In this document: positions 33,713-42,925 of the stretch, piece by piece
How positions within the stretch are numbered: the stretch's first letter is position 1
How the letters are laid out: the number at the start of each line of letters is the position of its first letter
From: Phytohabitans maris
GTDB taxonomy: Bacteria; Actinomycetota; Actinomycetes; Mycobacteriales; Micromonosporaceae
Direction: 5' to 3'
DNA length: 64,000 bases
Assembly (NCBI RefSeq): GCF_031085175.1
Contig: NZ_JAVHUY010000012.1
Span: 1-64,000, forward strand
The notes under the pieces: model-generated
Told to the model about the DNA's origin: nothing
Databases searched by the model: none
The model's input: the letters and a program-made list of their open reading frames with translations, nothing else
Program-made: the position numbers and the translations under genes

Positions 33713-34524
33713 ACGCGAGGGGGGCCGCGCGTCGGGGGTACGTGGACGTGCCGTGGGGGCAGGTGCACTACCGGGAGGCGGGCGAGGCCGGCGCGCCGGT
33801 GCTGCTGATCGCGCACCAGTCGCCGCTGTCGTCGGCGACCTACGACCCGGCGCTGGCCCCGCTCGCCGCCCGCGGGCTGCGGGTGGTCGCGGTGGACACC
33901 CCCGGCTTCGGGATGTCCGACCCGCCGCCGCGGCCGTGGAGCATCCCCGAGTACGCGGACGGGCTGTGGCGGGCCGCCGACGCGCTCGGACTCTCCGATG
34001 TGTACCTGCTCGGGCAGCACACCGGCGCGGTCATCGCCGCCGAGGCCGCGCTCCAGGCCCCGGACCGGGTGCGCCGGCTCGTCCTGCAGGGGCTCCCCCT
34101 CTACGACGAGCGGGAGCGGGCCGAGAAGAAGGCGTCGTACGCGCCCGGCTACACGCCCGGCCGGGACGGCGAGCACCTGCGGGTGATCTGGGACCGGGTG
34201 TACGGCCTCTACCCGCGGCTCACCCCGGAGGAGGCGGGCCGGCAGGTCGTGGAGTACCTGCTGACCGGCCCGGACTACGCCACCGCGTACCGGGCGGTCT
34301 TCGACCACGTGGTCGACACCGAGGCCCTCGCCAAGGTGCCCACGGTGCTGCTGCACGGCGACGCCGACCTGGTCCACCGGTTCAGTCCGGTGGTGCGGGC
34401 CGCGCTGCCGCACGCGCCGCTGGTCACCATCCCGGGCGGCACCGACTTCGTCGCCGGCGAGCAGCCCGAGGCGTTCGCCGACGCGGTCGCCGCCCAGCTC
34501 GGCCTGGCGGAGGCGGCGCGATGA
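33709..34524 (+). CDS. Alpha/beta-hydrolase-fold protein with non-canonical nucleophile elbow
   Basis: A 271-residue alpha/beta hydrolase (VLLIAHQSPL oxyanion region, VVAVDTPGFGMSDPP strand 4, LLHGDADLVH acid). The nucleophile elbow, normally G-x-S/D/C-x-G, reads GQHTG (residues 102-106), putting His104 at the nucleophile position. The end segment usually containing the catalytic His (GxGHF) reads GGTDF. Either this subfamily uses other residues or it is non-catalytic. The GTG start overlaps the previous stop, and its TGA overlaps the next ATG. Confidence 0.85.
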   Translation: MNARGAARRGYVDVPWGQVHYREAGEAGAPVLLIAHQSPLSSATYDPALAPLAARGLRVVAVDTPGFGMSDPPPRPWSIPEYADGLWRAADALGLSDVYLLGQHTGAVIAAEAALQAPDRVRRLVLQGLPLYDERERAEKKASYAPGYTPGRDGEHLRVIWDRVYGLYPRLTPEEAGRQVVEYLLTGPDYATAYRAVFDHVVDTEALAKVPTVLLHGDADLVHRFSPVVRAALPHAPLVTIPGGTDFVAGEQPEAFADAVAAQLGLAEAAR

Positions 34525-34967
34525 CCGTCCCGACCGCGGTGCCGCTCGACGTCCTGTACGTCGCGACCGTCCAGGTGACCGGTGGCCGGGGCGGCAGCGC
34601 GCGCTCGCTGACCGGGGCGCTCCAGGTGGAGCTGACCCGCCCGGCGCAGCGCGGTCCGGACGCGCCCGGCACCGACCCGGAGGAGCTCTTCGCCGCCGGG
34701 TACGCCGCCTGCTTCGACAGCGCCCTCGCGGTGGCCGCCCGGCAGGAGAAGGTCAGCACCGGCCCGACCAGCGTCACCGCCTCGGTCTCGCTGGGACGTA
34801 CCGCCGACGAGCGGTACGCCATCGCGGTCGAGCTGGCGGTCTCCGCCCCGGACTGTCCACAAGGGGAGCTGGAACGGGTCGTGGCGGCGGCGGACCGGCT
34901 CTGCCCGTACTCCAACGCCGTGCGGGGCAACACGCCCGTGACAATCCGGGTCGACGGCCGCTCCTGA
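34521..34967 (+). CDS. ohr: OsmC/Ohr-family organic hydroperoxide reductase
   Basis: A 148-residue protein with both active-site cysteines of the Ohr subgroup: one in GYAACFDSAL and one in LCPYSNAVRGN. It reduces organic and fatty-acid hydroperoxides in the cytoplasm with lipoyl reductants. The start overlaps the hydrolase stop. Its inclusion in a catabolic operon suggests the substrate or an intermediate autoxidises (inference). No OhrR is adjacent. Confidence 0.85.
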   Translation: MTVPTAVPLDVLYVATVQVTGGRGGSARSLTGALQVELTRPAQRGPDAPGTDPEELFAAGYAACFDSALAVAARQEKVSTGPTSVTASVSLGRTADERYAIAVELAVSAPDCPQGELERVVAAADRLCPYSNAVRGNTPVTIRVDGRS

Positions 34968-34982
34968 GATCGAGGATTGGAC

Positions 34983-35804
34983 ATGACCACCACCACATCG
35001 CTCGCCGAGCGCGACGAGAGCCGGATCCGCTCCGGCCTCGGCCGGGCCCTGGGCGTCATCAACATCATCGCCGAGCGGGCGCCGGAGACCCTCGGCGTCT
35101 CCACGATCGCCCGGGAGCTGGCGCTGCCCAAGGCGGTGGCGTACCGGATCCTGAAGGAGCTGGTGGCCGACGGCTTCCTCAGCTTCAACGAGGAGACCAA
35201 GCGCTACCGGCTCGGCGCCGGCGCGCTCGCCGTCGGGCTGGCCGCGCTGCGCGCCCTGGACGTGCCGGACACCGCCCGGCGCTACCTGGGCCGGCTGGTC
35301 CGCGACAGCGGCGAGACGGCGACCCTCTCGGTGCGGCAGGGCTGGTTCCGGGTCTACATCGACCAGGTGCTCTCCCCGCACGAGGTGTGCATGTCGGTGT
35401 CGCTGGGCACCCGGCACGCGCTGCACTCCGGCTCGTCGTCCAAGGCGATCCTGGCGGCGCTCCCGGACGGCGAGATCGCCGAGTACCTGGGGCAGCCGCT
35501 GGCCCGGGTCACCCCGTACACGATCACCGACCCGCACCTGCTTCGCGAGGAGCTGGCCCGGATCCGGCTGCGCGGGTACGCGGTGAGTATCGGCGAGCGG
35601 CAGAACGGCGCGGGCAGCGTGGCCGCCCCGGTCCGGTACGCCACCGGCCACGTCTTCGGCTCGATCTCGCTCTGCGGGCCGCAGGACCGGTTCACACCGG
35701 AGGCGTGCGCGGCGCACGGCGCGCTGGTGGCCGCGGCCGCCGCGGAGATCTCGGCGGAGCTGGGCTACCGGCCGCCACGGCTGGGAGGTGGCGCCGGTGA
35801 GTGA
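34983..35804 (+). CDS. IclR-family transcriptional regulator
   Basis: A 273-residue regulator. Winged HTH at ~20-85 (LGRALGVINIIAERAPETLG, STIARELALPKAVAYRILKEL), then the IclR effector domain to the end (LGRLVRDSGETATLSVRQG, SSSKAILAALP, GERQNGAGSVAAPV). Members respond to aromatic acids, glyoxylate and similar acids and often control the operon that contains them. It is probably the local regulator acting at the palindrome 25090-25102 (inference). Its last 8 bp overlap the next gene. Confidence 0.9.
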   Translation: MTTTTSLAERDESRIRSGLGRALGVINIIAERAPETLGVSTIARELALPKAVAYRILKELVADGFLSFNEETKRYRLGAGALAVGLAALRALDVPDTARRYLGRLVRDSGETATLSVRQGWFRVYIDQVLSPHEVCMSVSLGTRHALHSGSSSKAILAALPDGEIAEYLGQPLARVTPYTITDPHLLREELARIRLRGYAVSIGERQNGAGSVAAPVRYATGHVFGSISLCGPQDRFTPEACAAHGALVAAAAAEISAELGYRPPRLGGGAGE

Positions 35805-36996
35805 CGGGCCGCTGGCCGGCATGCGGGTGCTGGACGTCTCCACGATCCTGGCCGGGCCGCTCTGCTGCCAGATCCTCGGCGACTACGGCGCCGACGTGAT
35901 CAAAGTGGAGCACCCGACCGCCGGCGACAGCATGCGCGGCCACGGCCGGTCCAAGGACGGGCATCCACTGTGGTGGAAGGAGATCTCCCGTAACAAGCGC
36001 ACGATCGGGCTGAACCTCTCCGCCCCGGAGGGCGCCGCCCTGCTGCTGCGCCTGGCCGAGCGGGCCGACGTGCTGGTGGAGAACTTCCGGCCGGGCACGC
36101 TGGAGCGCTGGGGGCTGGGCCCGGACGAGCTGCACAAGGTCAACCCAGGCCTGGTCGTCGCCCGGATCACCGGCTTCGGGCAGACCGGCCCGTACGCCGC
36201 CCGGGCCGGTTTCGGCACCCTCGCGGAGGCGATGAGCGGCTTCGCCCACCTCACCGGCGCCGCGGACGGGCCGCCCACCCTGCCGGCCTTCGGCCTGGCC
36301 GACAGCATCTGCGGGATCGCCGCCTCGTCCGCGGTGATGATGGCGCTCTGGCACCGGGAACGGCACGGCGGCCAGGGCCAGGTGGTCGACCTGAGCCTGC
36401 TGGAGCCGATCATGGCCGCGGTCGGCCCGAGCCCCATCGTGTACGACCAGCTCGGCGTCGTGGAGCGGCGCAACGGCAACCGCTCGATCAACAACGCGCC
36501 GCGCAACACGTACCGGACCAGCGACGGGGCCTGGGTCGCCGTCTCGACCAGCGCCCAGGCGATCGCCGAACGGGTGCTGAAGCTGGTCGGCCACCCCGAG
36601 GTGATCGACGAGCCGTGGTTTCGCAGCGGCGCCGGGCGGGCGGAGCACGCCGACGAGCTGGACGGGTACGTGGGCACGTGGATCGGCGCCCGCACCCGCG
36701 AGGAGGTGACCCGGGCCTTCACCGAGGCGGGCGCGGCCGTGGCCCCCATCTACGACGCCCGGGACATCGTCGAGGACCCGCACGTGCGGGCCACCGGGAT
36801 GCTCACCGTGGTGGACGACCCCGACCTCGGCCCGATGCGGATGCACAACGTGATGTGGCGGATGTCGGCGACGCCCGGGCGGATCCGGTTCACCGGGCGC
36901 GGTCCCGGCGCCGACACCGACACCCTGCTGATCGACGAGCTCGGCTGCGACCCGGCCGAGATCGCCGCTCTCCGAGCCCGCGGCGTCGTCGCCTGA
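35797..36996 (+). CDS. CaiB/BaiF-family (class III) CoA-transferase
   Basis: A 399-residue enzyme that moves CoA between carboxylic acids, activating the substrate. Typical motifs are LDVSTILAGPLCCQILGDYG, NKRTIGLNL, VLVENFRPGTLERWGLG and ITGFGQTGPYA. The catalytic Asp is in FGLADSICGIAA. GTG 35797 is chosen because GGGAGG lies 8 nt upstream; GTG 35788 is possible. Together with the lyase at 40744 it suggests CoA-thioester chemistry. It is about 25% similar in pattern to the second CaiB protein at 58063, not a recent copy. Confidence 0.93.
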   Translation: MSDGPLAGMRVLDVSTILAGPLCCQILGDYGADVIKVEHPTAGDSMRGHGRSKDGHPLWWKEISRNKRTIGLNLSAPEGAALLLRLAERADVLVENFRPGTLERWGLGPDELHKVNPGLVVARITGFGQTGPYAARAGFGTLAEAMSGFAHLTGAADGPPTLPAFGLADSICGIAASSAVMMALWHRERHGGQGQVVDLSLLEPIMAAVGPSPIVYDQLGVVERRNGNRSINNAPRNTYRTSDGAWVAVSTSAQAIAERVLKLVGHPEVIDEPWFRSGAGRAEHADELDGYVGTWIGARTREEVTRAFTEAGAAVAPIYDARDIVEDPHVRATGMLTVVDDPDLGPMRMHNVMWRMSATPGRIRFTGRGPGADTDTLLIDELGCDPAEIAALRARGVVA

Positions 36997-37032
36997 CGTC
37001 GCCGCAGAGACCCTGCTGAAACGCGAGGAACC

Positions 37033-37869
37033 GTGACCATCACCGCCAGACCCGCCGACCGCCTGCTCGACGCCGTACGCGGCGGCGCGCAGATCTACGA
37101 CCTCGGCCGGCTGCTGACGATCGGCATGCCGCAGTCGCCGAACCACCCGCCGTTCTGGCTCAGCATGCCGCGCCGGCACGGCGACGGCGTCCGGGCCGAC
37201 GGCGGTTCGGCCGCCAACGACCTGCTGGTGATGGGCACCCACGTGGGTACGCACGTGGACGCGCTGGCGCACGTCTCGCACGAGGGCCGGCTGTACGGCG
37301 GGGCCGACGCCGCCGACGCCCAGGTCGGCGGCCGCTTCGCCGACCTCGGGGTGCACACGGTCGCGCCGATGCTGCGCCGCGGCGTGCTGCTGGACGTGCC
37401 CGCGGTGCTCGGCGAGGACTGCCCGCCCGGGTACGAGATCACGCCGGCCGACCTCGACGCCGCGGTGCGCCGGCAGGGCACTCCGGTCGGGCCGGGCGAC
37501 GTCGCGCTGGTGCGCAGCGGCTGGGGCCGGCTCTTCGACCACGAGGACCGCACCCGCTACGTCGGCTTCGAGTCCGGCGTACCCGGGGTGAGCACCGCCG
37601 GCGCGCAGTGGCTCGCCGCCCGCGAGGTGCACGCCGCCGGCGCGGACACGATCGCGTTCGAACGCCTCCGTCCCGGCGAGGGGCACGCCTCGCTGCCCGC
37701 GCACCGGGTGCTGATCGTGGAGCACGGCGTCTACCTGGTCGAGGCGATGGCGCTGGACGAGCTCGCCCGGGACGAGGTGTACGAGTTCACGTTCATCATG
37801 GCGCCGCTGCCGATCTTCGGCGCGACCGGTTCGCCGGTACGCCCGCTGGCGGTGGTCGCCCGTGGCTGA
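37033..37869 (+). CDS. Cyclase-family metal-dependent hydrolase (kynurenine formamidase-like)
   Basis: A 278-residue protein with the family signature H-x-G-T-H-x-D-x-x-x-H (GTHVGTHVDALAH), which binds the metal, and a second conserved stretch (DVALVRSGW). Relatives include kynurenine formamidase, isatin hydrolase and polyketide-cyclase-like proteins; they open amides or lactams. A ring-opening step on a cyclic amide or lactone is plausible here. The end overlaps the MmgE/PrpD gene by 8 bp. Confidence 0.87.
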   Translation: MTITARPADRLLDAVRGGAQIYDLGRLLTIGMPQSPNHPPFWLSMPRRHGDGVRADGGSAANDLLVMGTHVGTHVDALAHVSHEGRLYGGADAADAQVGGRFADLGVHTVAPMLRRGVLLDVPAVLGEDCPPGYEITPADLDAAVRRQGTPVGPGDVALVRSGWGRLFDHEDRTRYVGFESGVPGVSTAGAQWLAAREVHAAGADTIAFERLRPGEGHASLPAHRVLIVEHGVYLVEAMALDELARDEVYEFTFIMAPLPIFGATGSPVRPLAVVARG

Positions 37870-39277
37870 GCCGACGCTCGGGCGGCGGGTCGCCGGGTTC
37901 GCCGCCGACACCCCCGCCGCCGCGCTCCCGCCGGAGGTGGTCGACAGCGTCCGCCGCCGGGTGCTCGACGTGGTCGGGCTCTGCGTCGCCGCGTACCCGC
38001 TGCCGACCAGCCAGGCGGCCCTGGCGTACGTGCGCGAGCAGGGCGGGCGGGGCCAGGCGAGGGCGATCGGCCTGGACGAGCCGGTCCCGGCCGCGCTCGC
38101 CGCGTTCGCCAACGGCGTGCTGGCCCACTCGCTCGACTACGACGACACCCACCTGCCGTCGGTGCTGCACCCCAGCGCCTCGGTCGTACCGGCCGCGCTC
38201 GCCGCCGCCGAGCTCACCGGCGCCTCCGGTGCGGAGGCGGTGGCCGCCATCGCGGTCGGCCTGGAGGTGTGCGTGCGGCTCGGCATGGCCGGCTACGACC
38301 GGGCCGCCGGCAACTCGGTCTTCTTCGAGCACGGCCAGCACGCCACCTCCATCTGCGGAACGCTCGGCGGGGCGGTCGCCGCGGCCCGGCTGCTCGGCCT
38401 CGACGCCGAGCGCACCCTGGACGCGCTCGGCGTCGCCGCGTCGATGGCCGCCGGCGTGATCGAGTCCAACCGCACCGGCGGCACCGTCAAGCGGCTCCAC
38501 TGTGGATGGGCGGCGCACGCCGCCGTGGCCGCGGCGAGCCTGGCCCGGCACGGCATCAGCGGCCCGCCGACCGTCCTGGAGGGACGGTTCGGCTTCTTCC
38601 AGGCGTTCCTGCGCGGCGAGTTCGAGCCGGGGGAGGTGGTCGACGGGCTCGGCGAGGCGTGGGCGGTGCCGGGCATCTTCTTCAAGCCGTACCCGGCCAA
38701 CCACTTCACCCACGCCGCCATCGACGCCGCGACCGCGCTGCGGCTGCGCGGCCTCCCGCTGGACGAGATCGAGTCGATCACGCTGGGCGTACCCGCGCCG
38801 GTCATCCGGACCATCGGGCAGCCGATCGACCGCAAGCGCGCCCCGCGCACCGGGTACGAGGCCCAGTTCAGCGGCCCGTACGCGGTGGTCGCCGGGCTGT
38901 ACGGCGGCGGGGTGCTGGGGGTCGGCCCGGACGACTTCACCGACGCGCTCGCCAACGACCCGGCCCGCCGTGCCCTGATGGCGCGGGTCGAGGTGGTGCC
39001 CGACGCCCGCTGCGACGCCATCTTCCCCGACCAGTTCCCGGCGGTGCTGCGGATCACCACCCGCGACGGCCGGGAGTGGACGGAGGAGGTGCTCGCCAAC
39101 CGGGGCGGCCCGCAGCGTCCACTCTCGACACAGGAGCTGGCGCTGAAGTTCCACCACAACGTCTCCGGCCGCCTGTCGCCCGACACCGCCGCCCTGGTCG
39201 AACGGGAGATCGGCCGGCTGGACTCGGCGCCGGACGTGAGCCGCCTCACCGGCCTGCTGCGATCCTTCGAGGAGTAA
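37862..39277 (+). CDS. MmgE/PrpD-family dehydratase or isomerase
   Basis: A 471-residue protein covering the whole family (2-methylcitrate dehydratase, cis-aconitate decarboxylase, iminodisuccinate epimerase). Motifs: LAHSLDYDDTH, HPSASVVPAALAAAEL, HATSICGTLGGAVAAARLLGL, ESNRTGGTVKRLHCGWAAHAA, FFKPYPANHFTHAAID. It acts without metal on di- or tricarboxylates. Next to a CaiB transferase and a CitE-like lyase it resembles gene sets for branched C5 dicarboxylates such as itaconate or mesaconate; that parallel is inference. TCCACTGTGGA occurs at 38496. Confidence 0.9.
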   Translation: MAEPTLGRRVAGFAADTPAAALPPEVVDSVRRRVLDVVGLCVAAYPLPTSQAALAYVREQGGRGQARAIGLDEPVPAALAAFANGVLAHSLDYDDTHLPSVLHPSASVVPAALAAAELTGASGAEAVAAIAVGLEVCVRLGMAGYDRAAGNSVFFEHGQHATSICGTLGGAVAAARLLGLDAERTLDALGVAASMAAGVIESNRTGGTVKRLHCGWAAHAAVAAASLARHGISGPPTVLEGRFGFFQAFLRGEFEPGEVVDGLGEAWAVPGIFFKPYPANHFTHAAIDAATALRLRGLPLDEIESITLGVPAPVIRTIGQPIDRKRAPRTGYEAQFSGPYAVVAGLYGGGVLGVGPDDFTDALANDPARRALMARVEVVPDARCDAIFPDQFPAVLRITTRDGREWTEEVLANRGGPQRPLSTQELALKFHHNVSGRLSPDTAALVEREIGRLDSAPDVSRLTGLLRSFEE

Positions 39278-39280
39278 GCG

Positions 39281-40744
39281 ATGACATCCTTCGACCTGCT
39301 GCTGCGCGACGTCCGCGCGGTCCACCACGACCGGCCCGAGCCCGAGGCGGTCGACATCGCCGTGACGGACGGGCGGATCGCCCGGATCGCGCCCGGCATC
39401 GACCCGGCGCAGGCGGCCTCCATCGTGGACGGTGGCGGGCGGCTCGCGTTTCCCGGCGTGGTCGACGCGCACCAGCACTGGGGCATCTACAACCCGCTGG
39501 CCGAGGACACCGCCTCGGAGAGCCGCGCGTCGGCGCAGGGTGGCGTGACCACCGCGCTGACGTACATGCGCACCGGCCAGTACTACCTCAACCAGGGTGG
39601 CCCGTACGCGGACTTCTTCCCCCGGGTGCTCGCCGCGAGCGAGGGGCGCTCGTACATCGACTACGGCTTCCACCTCGCGCCGATGATGAGCGGGCACATC
39701 GACGAGATCCCGGAGCTCGTCGAGCGGTACGGCGTCACCTCGTTCAAGATCTTCATGTTCTACGGCAGCCACGGCCTGCACGGCCGCTCGGCCGACCAGA
39801 ACTCGTTCCTGATGATCCCGGAGGGGGAGCGGTACGACTACGCCCACTTCGAGTTCGTCATGCGCGGCGTGCAGGCCGCCCGGGAACGCCACCCCGAGCT
39901 GGCCGACCGCATCTCGCTCTCCCTGCACTGCGAGACCGCCGAGATCATGAGCGCGTACACCCGGCGGGTCGAGGAGGCGGGAGTCCTGCGTGGACTGGAG
40001 GCGTACCACGCGTCCCGGCCGCCGCACTCCGAAGGGCTGGCCGTCTCGATCGCCTCGTACCTGGCCCACGAGACCGGGCTGCCCACGATCAACCTGCTGC
40101 ACCTCTCCTCCGCCAAGGCGCTCGACGCGGCGCTGCGGATGGCCGAGGCGTTCCCGCACATCGACTTCCGCCGCGAGGTGACCATCGGCCACCTGCTCGC
40201 CGACATCACCACCGCGCACGGGCTCGGCGGCAAGGTCAACCCGCCGCTGCGGCCGCGCGAGGACGTCGAGGCGCTCTGGGGGCACCTGCTCGACGGCAAG
40301 GTCGACTGGGTGGTCAGCGACCACGCCTGCTGCCGCGACGAGCTCAAGTTCGGCGAGCCGCGCGACGACGTGTTCCTGGCCAAGTCCGGCTTCGGCGGCG
40401 CCGAGTACCTGCTGCCCGGCCTGCTCACCGAGGGGCGCCGGCGCGGGCTGCCGCTGTCCCGGGCCGCCGCGCTGACCTCGTGGAACCCGGCGCGCCGCTT
40501 CGGCCTGGACGGCAAGGGCGCGCTCGCCGAGGGGTACGACGCGGACGTCTGCCTGGTCGACCCGGACGCCACCTGGACCGTGCGCGCCGAGGACTCGCAG
40601 TCCACACAGGAGTACACGCCGTTCGAGGGCTTCGAGCTGACCGCCAGGGTGACCGACACGTTCGTCCGCGGCGAGCACGTGCTGGTCGACGGCAAGGTGA
40701 CCGGCACACCGCACGGCCGGTACGTCCCGCGGGCCGGGCACTAG
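39281..40744 (+). CDS. Dihydropyrimidinase/hydantoinase-like amidohydrolase
   Basis: A 487-residue binuclear metal hydrolase. Metal ligands are visible: HQH in GVVDAHQHWG, the carboxylated Lys in TSFKIFMFYG, His in SLHCE and in NLLHLSSAKAL, and Asp in VVSDHACC. Overall length and motif order match dihydropyrimidinase, D-hydantoinase and phenylhydantoinase. It hydrolyses cyclic amides (ureides, imides, lactams). With the cyclase-family protein it gives the operon two candidate ring-opening enzymes. Its TAG overlaps the GTG of the lyase gene. Confidence 0.9.
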   Translation: MTSFDLLLRDVRAVHHDRPEPEAVDIAVTDGRIARIAPGIDPAQAASIVDGGGRLAFPGVVDAHQHWGIYNPLAEDTASESRASAQGGVTTALTYMRTGQYYLNQGGPYADFFPRVLAASEGRSYIDYGFHLAPMMSGHIDEIPELVERYGVTSFKIFMFYGSHGLHGRSADQNSFLMIPEGERYDYAHFEFVMRGVQAARERHPELADRISLSLHCETAEIMSAYTRRVEEAGVLRGLEAYHASRPPHSEGLAVSIASYLAHETGLPTINLLHLSSAKALDAALRMAEAFPHIDFRREVTIGHLLADITTAHGLGGKVNPPLRPREDVEALWGHLLDGKVDWVVSDHACCRDELKFGEPRDDVFLAKSGFGGAEYLLPGLLTEGRRRGLPLSRAAALTSWNPARRFGLDGKGALAEGYDADVCLVDPDATWTVRAEDSQSTQEYTPFEGFELTARVTDTFVRGEHVLVDGKVTGTPHGRYVPRAGH

Positions 40745-41595
40745 TGGCGGTGGCCCGCAGCTACCTCTACGTCCCCGGCGACCGGGCGGACCTGATCCGC
40801 AAGGCGCCGGGGCGGGGCGCCGACGCCCTGGTGCTCGACCTGGAGGACGCGGTCGCGGTGGCGGCCAAGGAGCGGGCCCGGGAGGTGGTCGCCGGGTACC
40901 TGGCCGCGCCGCCGGGTGGCGTGCCGCTGTGGGTACGGGTCAACGCCGACCGGCTCGACGCCGACCTGCGGGTGCTGACCCCGGCCGCGGCCGGCGTGTG
41001 GCTGCCGAAGGCGGAGCCCGACCTCCTGCACGACCTCGACCGGGCGCTGCGGGACACCGAACGCCGCCTCGGCCTGCCCGACCGCACGTTCCCGGTGGTC
41101 CCGCTGATCGAGACGGCGCGCGGCGTCCTGGACTGCGCGCGGGTCGCCACCGCGCCGCGGGTGCTGCGGCTCGGGATCGGGGAGGCCGACCTCGCCGGCG
41201 AGCTCGGCATCCGGCCGGACCCGGACCGCACCGAGTTCGCCGCGATCCGCTCCCGGGTCGTCGTCGCCTCGGCCGCCGCCGGCATCACCGCACCGGTCGG
41301 CCCGGTCGAGACCGACCTGCGCGACACCGCGCGGCTGGCGCGGACCACCGGAATCCTGCTGCGGCAGGGCTTCCGGGCCCGCAGCGCCGTCCACCCCGGA
41401 CAGCTGGCGACCATCAACGCCGCCTTCACCCCCGACGCCGCCGAGGTCGCCGCCGCCCGGCGGGCACTGGACGCGATGGAACGGGCCGAACGCGACGGCT
41501 CCGGCGTGGCCACCGACGCCGACGGCCGGCTCCTGGACCGGGCGGTCGTCCGCGCCGCCGCCGAGGTCCTCCGCCGTGCCCGCTCCACGCCGTGA
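40744..41595 (+). CDS. CitE/HpcH-family CoA-ester lyase
   Basis: A 283-residue TIM-barrel enzyme with the Mg2+-binding CitE-like motifs YLYVPGDRADLIRKA, ALVLDLEDAVA, PLIETARGV, LRLGIGEADLAGELGI and SAVHPGQL. Relatives cleave (3S)-malyl-CoA, citramalyl-CoA or related beta-hydroxyacyl-CoAs to acetyl-CoA and an oxo acid. It is the last gene of the operon and would provide the final C-C cleavage (inference). GTG 40744 overlaps the previous stop (TAGTG). Confidence 0.9.
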   Translation: MAVARSYLYVPGDRADLIRKAPGRGADALVLDLEDAVAVAAKERAREVVAGYLAAPPGGVPLWVRVNADRLDADLRVLTPAAAGVWLPKAEPDLLHDLDRALRDTERRLGLPDRTFPVVPLIETARGVLDCARVATAPRVLRLGIGEADLAGELGIRPDPDRTEFAAIRSRVVVASAAAGITAPVGPVETDLRDTARLARTTGILLRQGFRARSAVHPGQLATINAAFTPDAAEVAAARRALDAMERAERDGSGVATDADGRLLDRAVVRAAAEVLRRARSTP

Positions 41596-41728
41596 CCACC
41601 CGGAAAGGTACTGATCCACGCGTGTTCGGCTGAAACCTCCAAAATACCGCTATGTCCGTGTTTAAGATGCGGGGTCACAAGGGCGGACACGGAGGCGGTT
41701 TCGTGGATGTGAAGGGCGTGCCCGCGCG

Positions 41729-42925
41729 ATGACGGGCAGCCGCGTCGTCGTGTCGGTCGAGGCCCGGTTCGACCGCACGCCGGACGGGAAGGTGTGGAGC
41801 CGCACCCCGCCCACGCGCTCGTTCTGGGACCGGTACCTCACCGCCTTCGACACGGTCCGGGTGGTGGCCCGGGTCCGCGACGTCCCGGCCCCGCCGGCGG
41901 GCGCCGCCCGGGTCGACGGGGACGGCGTGGAGGTCTGGCCGGTCCCGTGGTACGTCGGCCCGGCGCGGTTCGCCGCCCGCGCCGCCGCCGTACGGCGGGC
42001 CGTCGTCGGGGCCGCGGGGGCGGGCGACGCGGTCGTCGCGCGCGTACCCTCGGCGCTCGGCGCGATGCTCACCCGCTCCCGGCACCGGGCCGGCCGGCCG
42101 TACGCCCTGGAGGTGGTCGGGGACCCCGACACGGTCTTCGCCCCCGGCGCCGTACGGCACCCGCTGCGCCCGGCACTGCGCTGGTGGTACACGCGGCGGC
42201 TGCGCTGGATGTGCCGCACCGCCGCCGCCGTCGCCTACGTCACCGACCACGTGCTCCAGGCCCGCTACCCGGCCGGCGCCGGCGCGGTGACCGCCAGCTA
42301 CTCCAGTGTGGAGCTTCCCGCGGCGGCGTTCGCGGACCGGGTCCGGGCCGGTGGCGGCCGCCGCCTGGTCTCCGTCGGCTCGCTGGACCAGCCGTACAAG
42401 GGGATCGACACGCTCGTCGAGGCGCTCGCGCTGCTGCCCGACCGCGAGGTGAGCCTGCTGCACGTCGGCGACGGGCGGCACCGGGCGGCGCTGGCCCGGT
42501 TGGCGGCCGAACGCGGCGTCGCCGACCGGGTCCGGTTCGCCGGGACGGTACCGGCCGGGGCCCCGGTCCGCGCCCTGCTCGACGGCGCCGACCTCTTCGT
42601 CATGCCGTCGCGCACCGAGGGCCAGGGGCGCGCCCTCATCGAGGCGATGGCCCGCGGCCTGCCGGCGGTCGGCTCCGACGTGGGCGGTATCCCGGAACTG
42701 CTGGACCCGCCCTTCCTCGTCCCGCCGGGCCGGCCCGACGCGCTGGCCCACCGCATCGCCGACCTGCTCGGCGACGAGGCGCGGTGCCAGGCGGCCGCCG
42801 AGCGAAACCTGCGCCGGGCCCGCGACTTCGCCGCCGACCGGCTCACCCCCCGCCGGACCAGCTTCTACCGTGCGGTCCGGGCGACCGTGGACGCGAGCCG
42901 CGACGATGACCTCGCCATTCGCTGA
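41729..42925 (+). CDS. Group 1 (GT4-type) glycosyltransferase
   Basis: A 398-residue GT-B enzyme. The C-terminal donor-binding half has LVSVGSLDQPYKGIDTLVEAL, LLHVGDGRHR, VRFAGTVPAG and the E-x7-E motif region (SRTEGQGRALIEAMARGLP). It transfers a sugar from a nucleotide donor to a glycan or lipid-linked acceptor at the cytoplasmic face. ATG 41729 has only a weak GAAGGG upstream. The 133-bp gap before it contains inverted repeat arms TCCGTGT/ACACGGA around 41655-41692 and a comparatively AT-rich stretch, a likely promoter area. It begins the polysaccharide cassette. Confidence 0.9.
   Translation: MTGSRVVVSVEARFDRTPDGKVWSRTPPTRSFWDRYLTAFDTVRVVARVRDVPAPPAGAARVDGDGVEVWPVPWYVGPARFAARAAAVRRAVVGAAGAGDAVVARVPSALGAMLTRSRHRAGRPYALEVVGDPDTVFAPGAVRHPLRPALRWWYTRRLRWMCRTAAAVAYVTDHVLQARYPAGAGAVTASYSSVELPAAAFADRVRAGGGRRLVSVGSLDQPYKGIDTLVEALALLPDREVSLLHVGDGRHRAALARLAAERGVADRVRFAGTVPAGAPVRALLDGADLFVMPSRTEGQGRALIEAMARGLPAVGSDVGGIPELLDPPFLVPPGRPDALAHRIADLLGDEARCQAAAERNLRRARDFAADRLTPRRTSFYRAVRATVDASRDDDLAIR

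Noticed and set aside
37796-40741. 981-codon minus-strand open frame opposite the MmgE/PrpD and amidohydrolase genes
   Set aside because: No recognisable motifs, and both plus-strand genes are intact members of known families.
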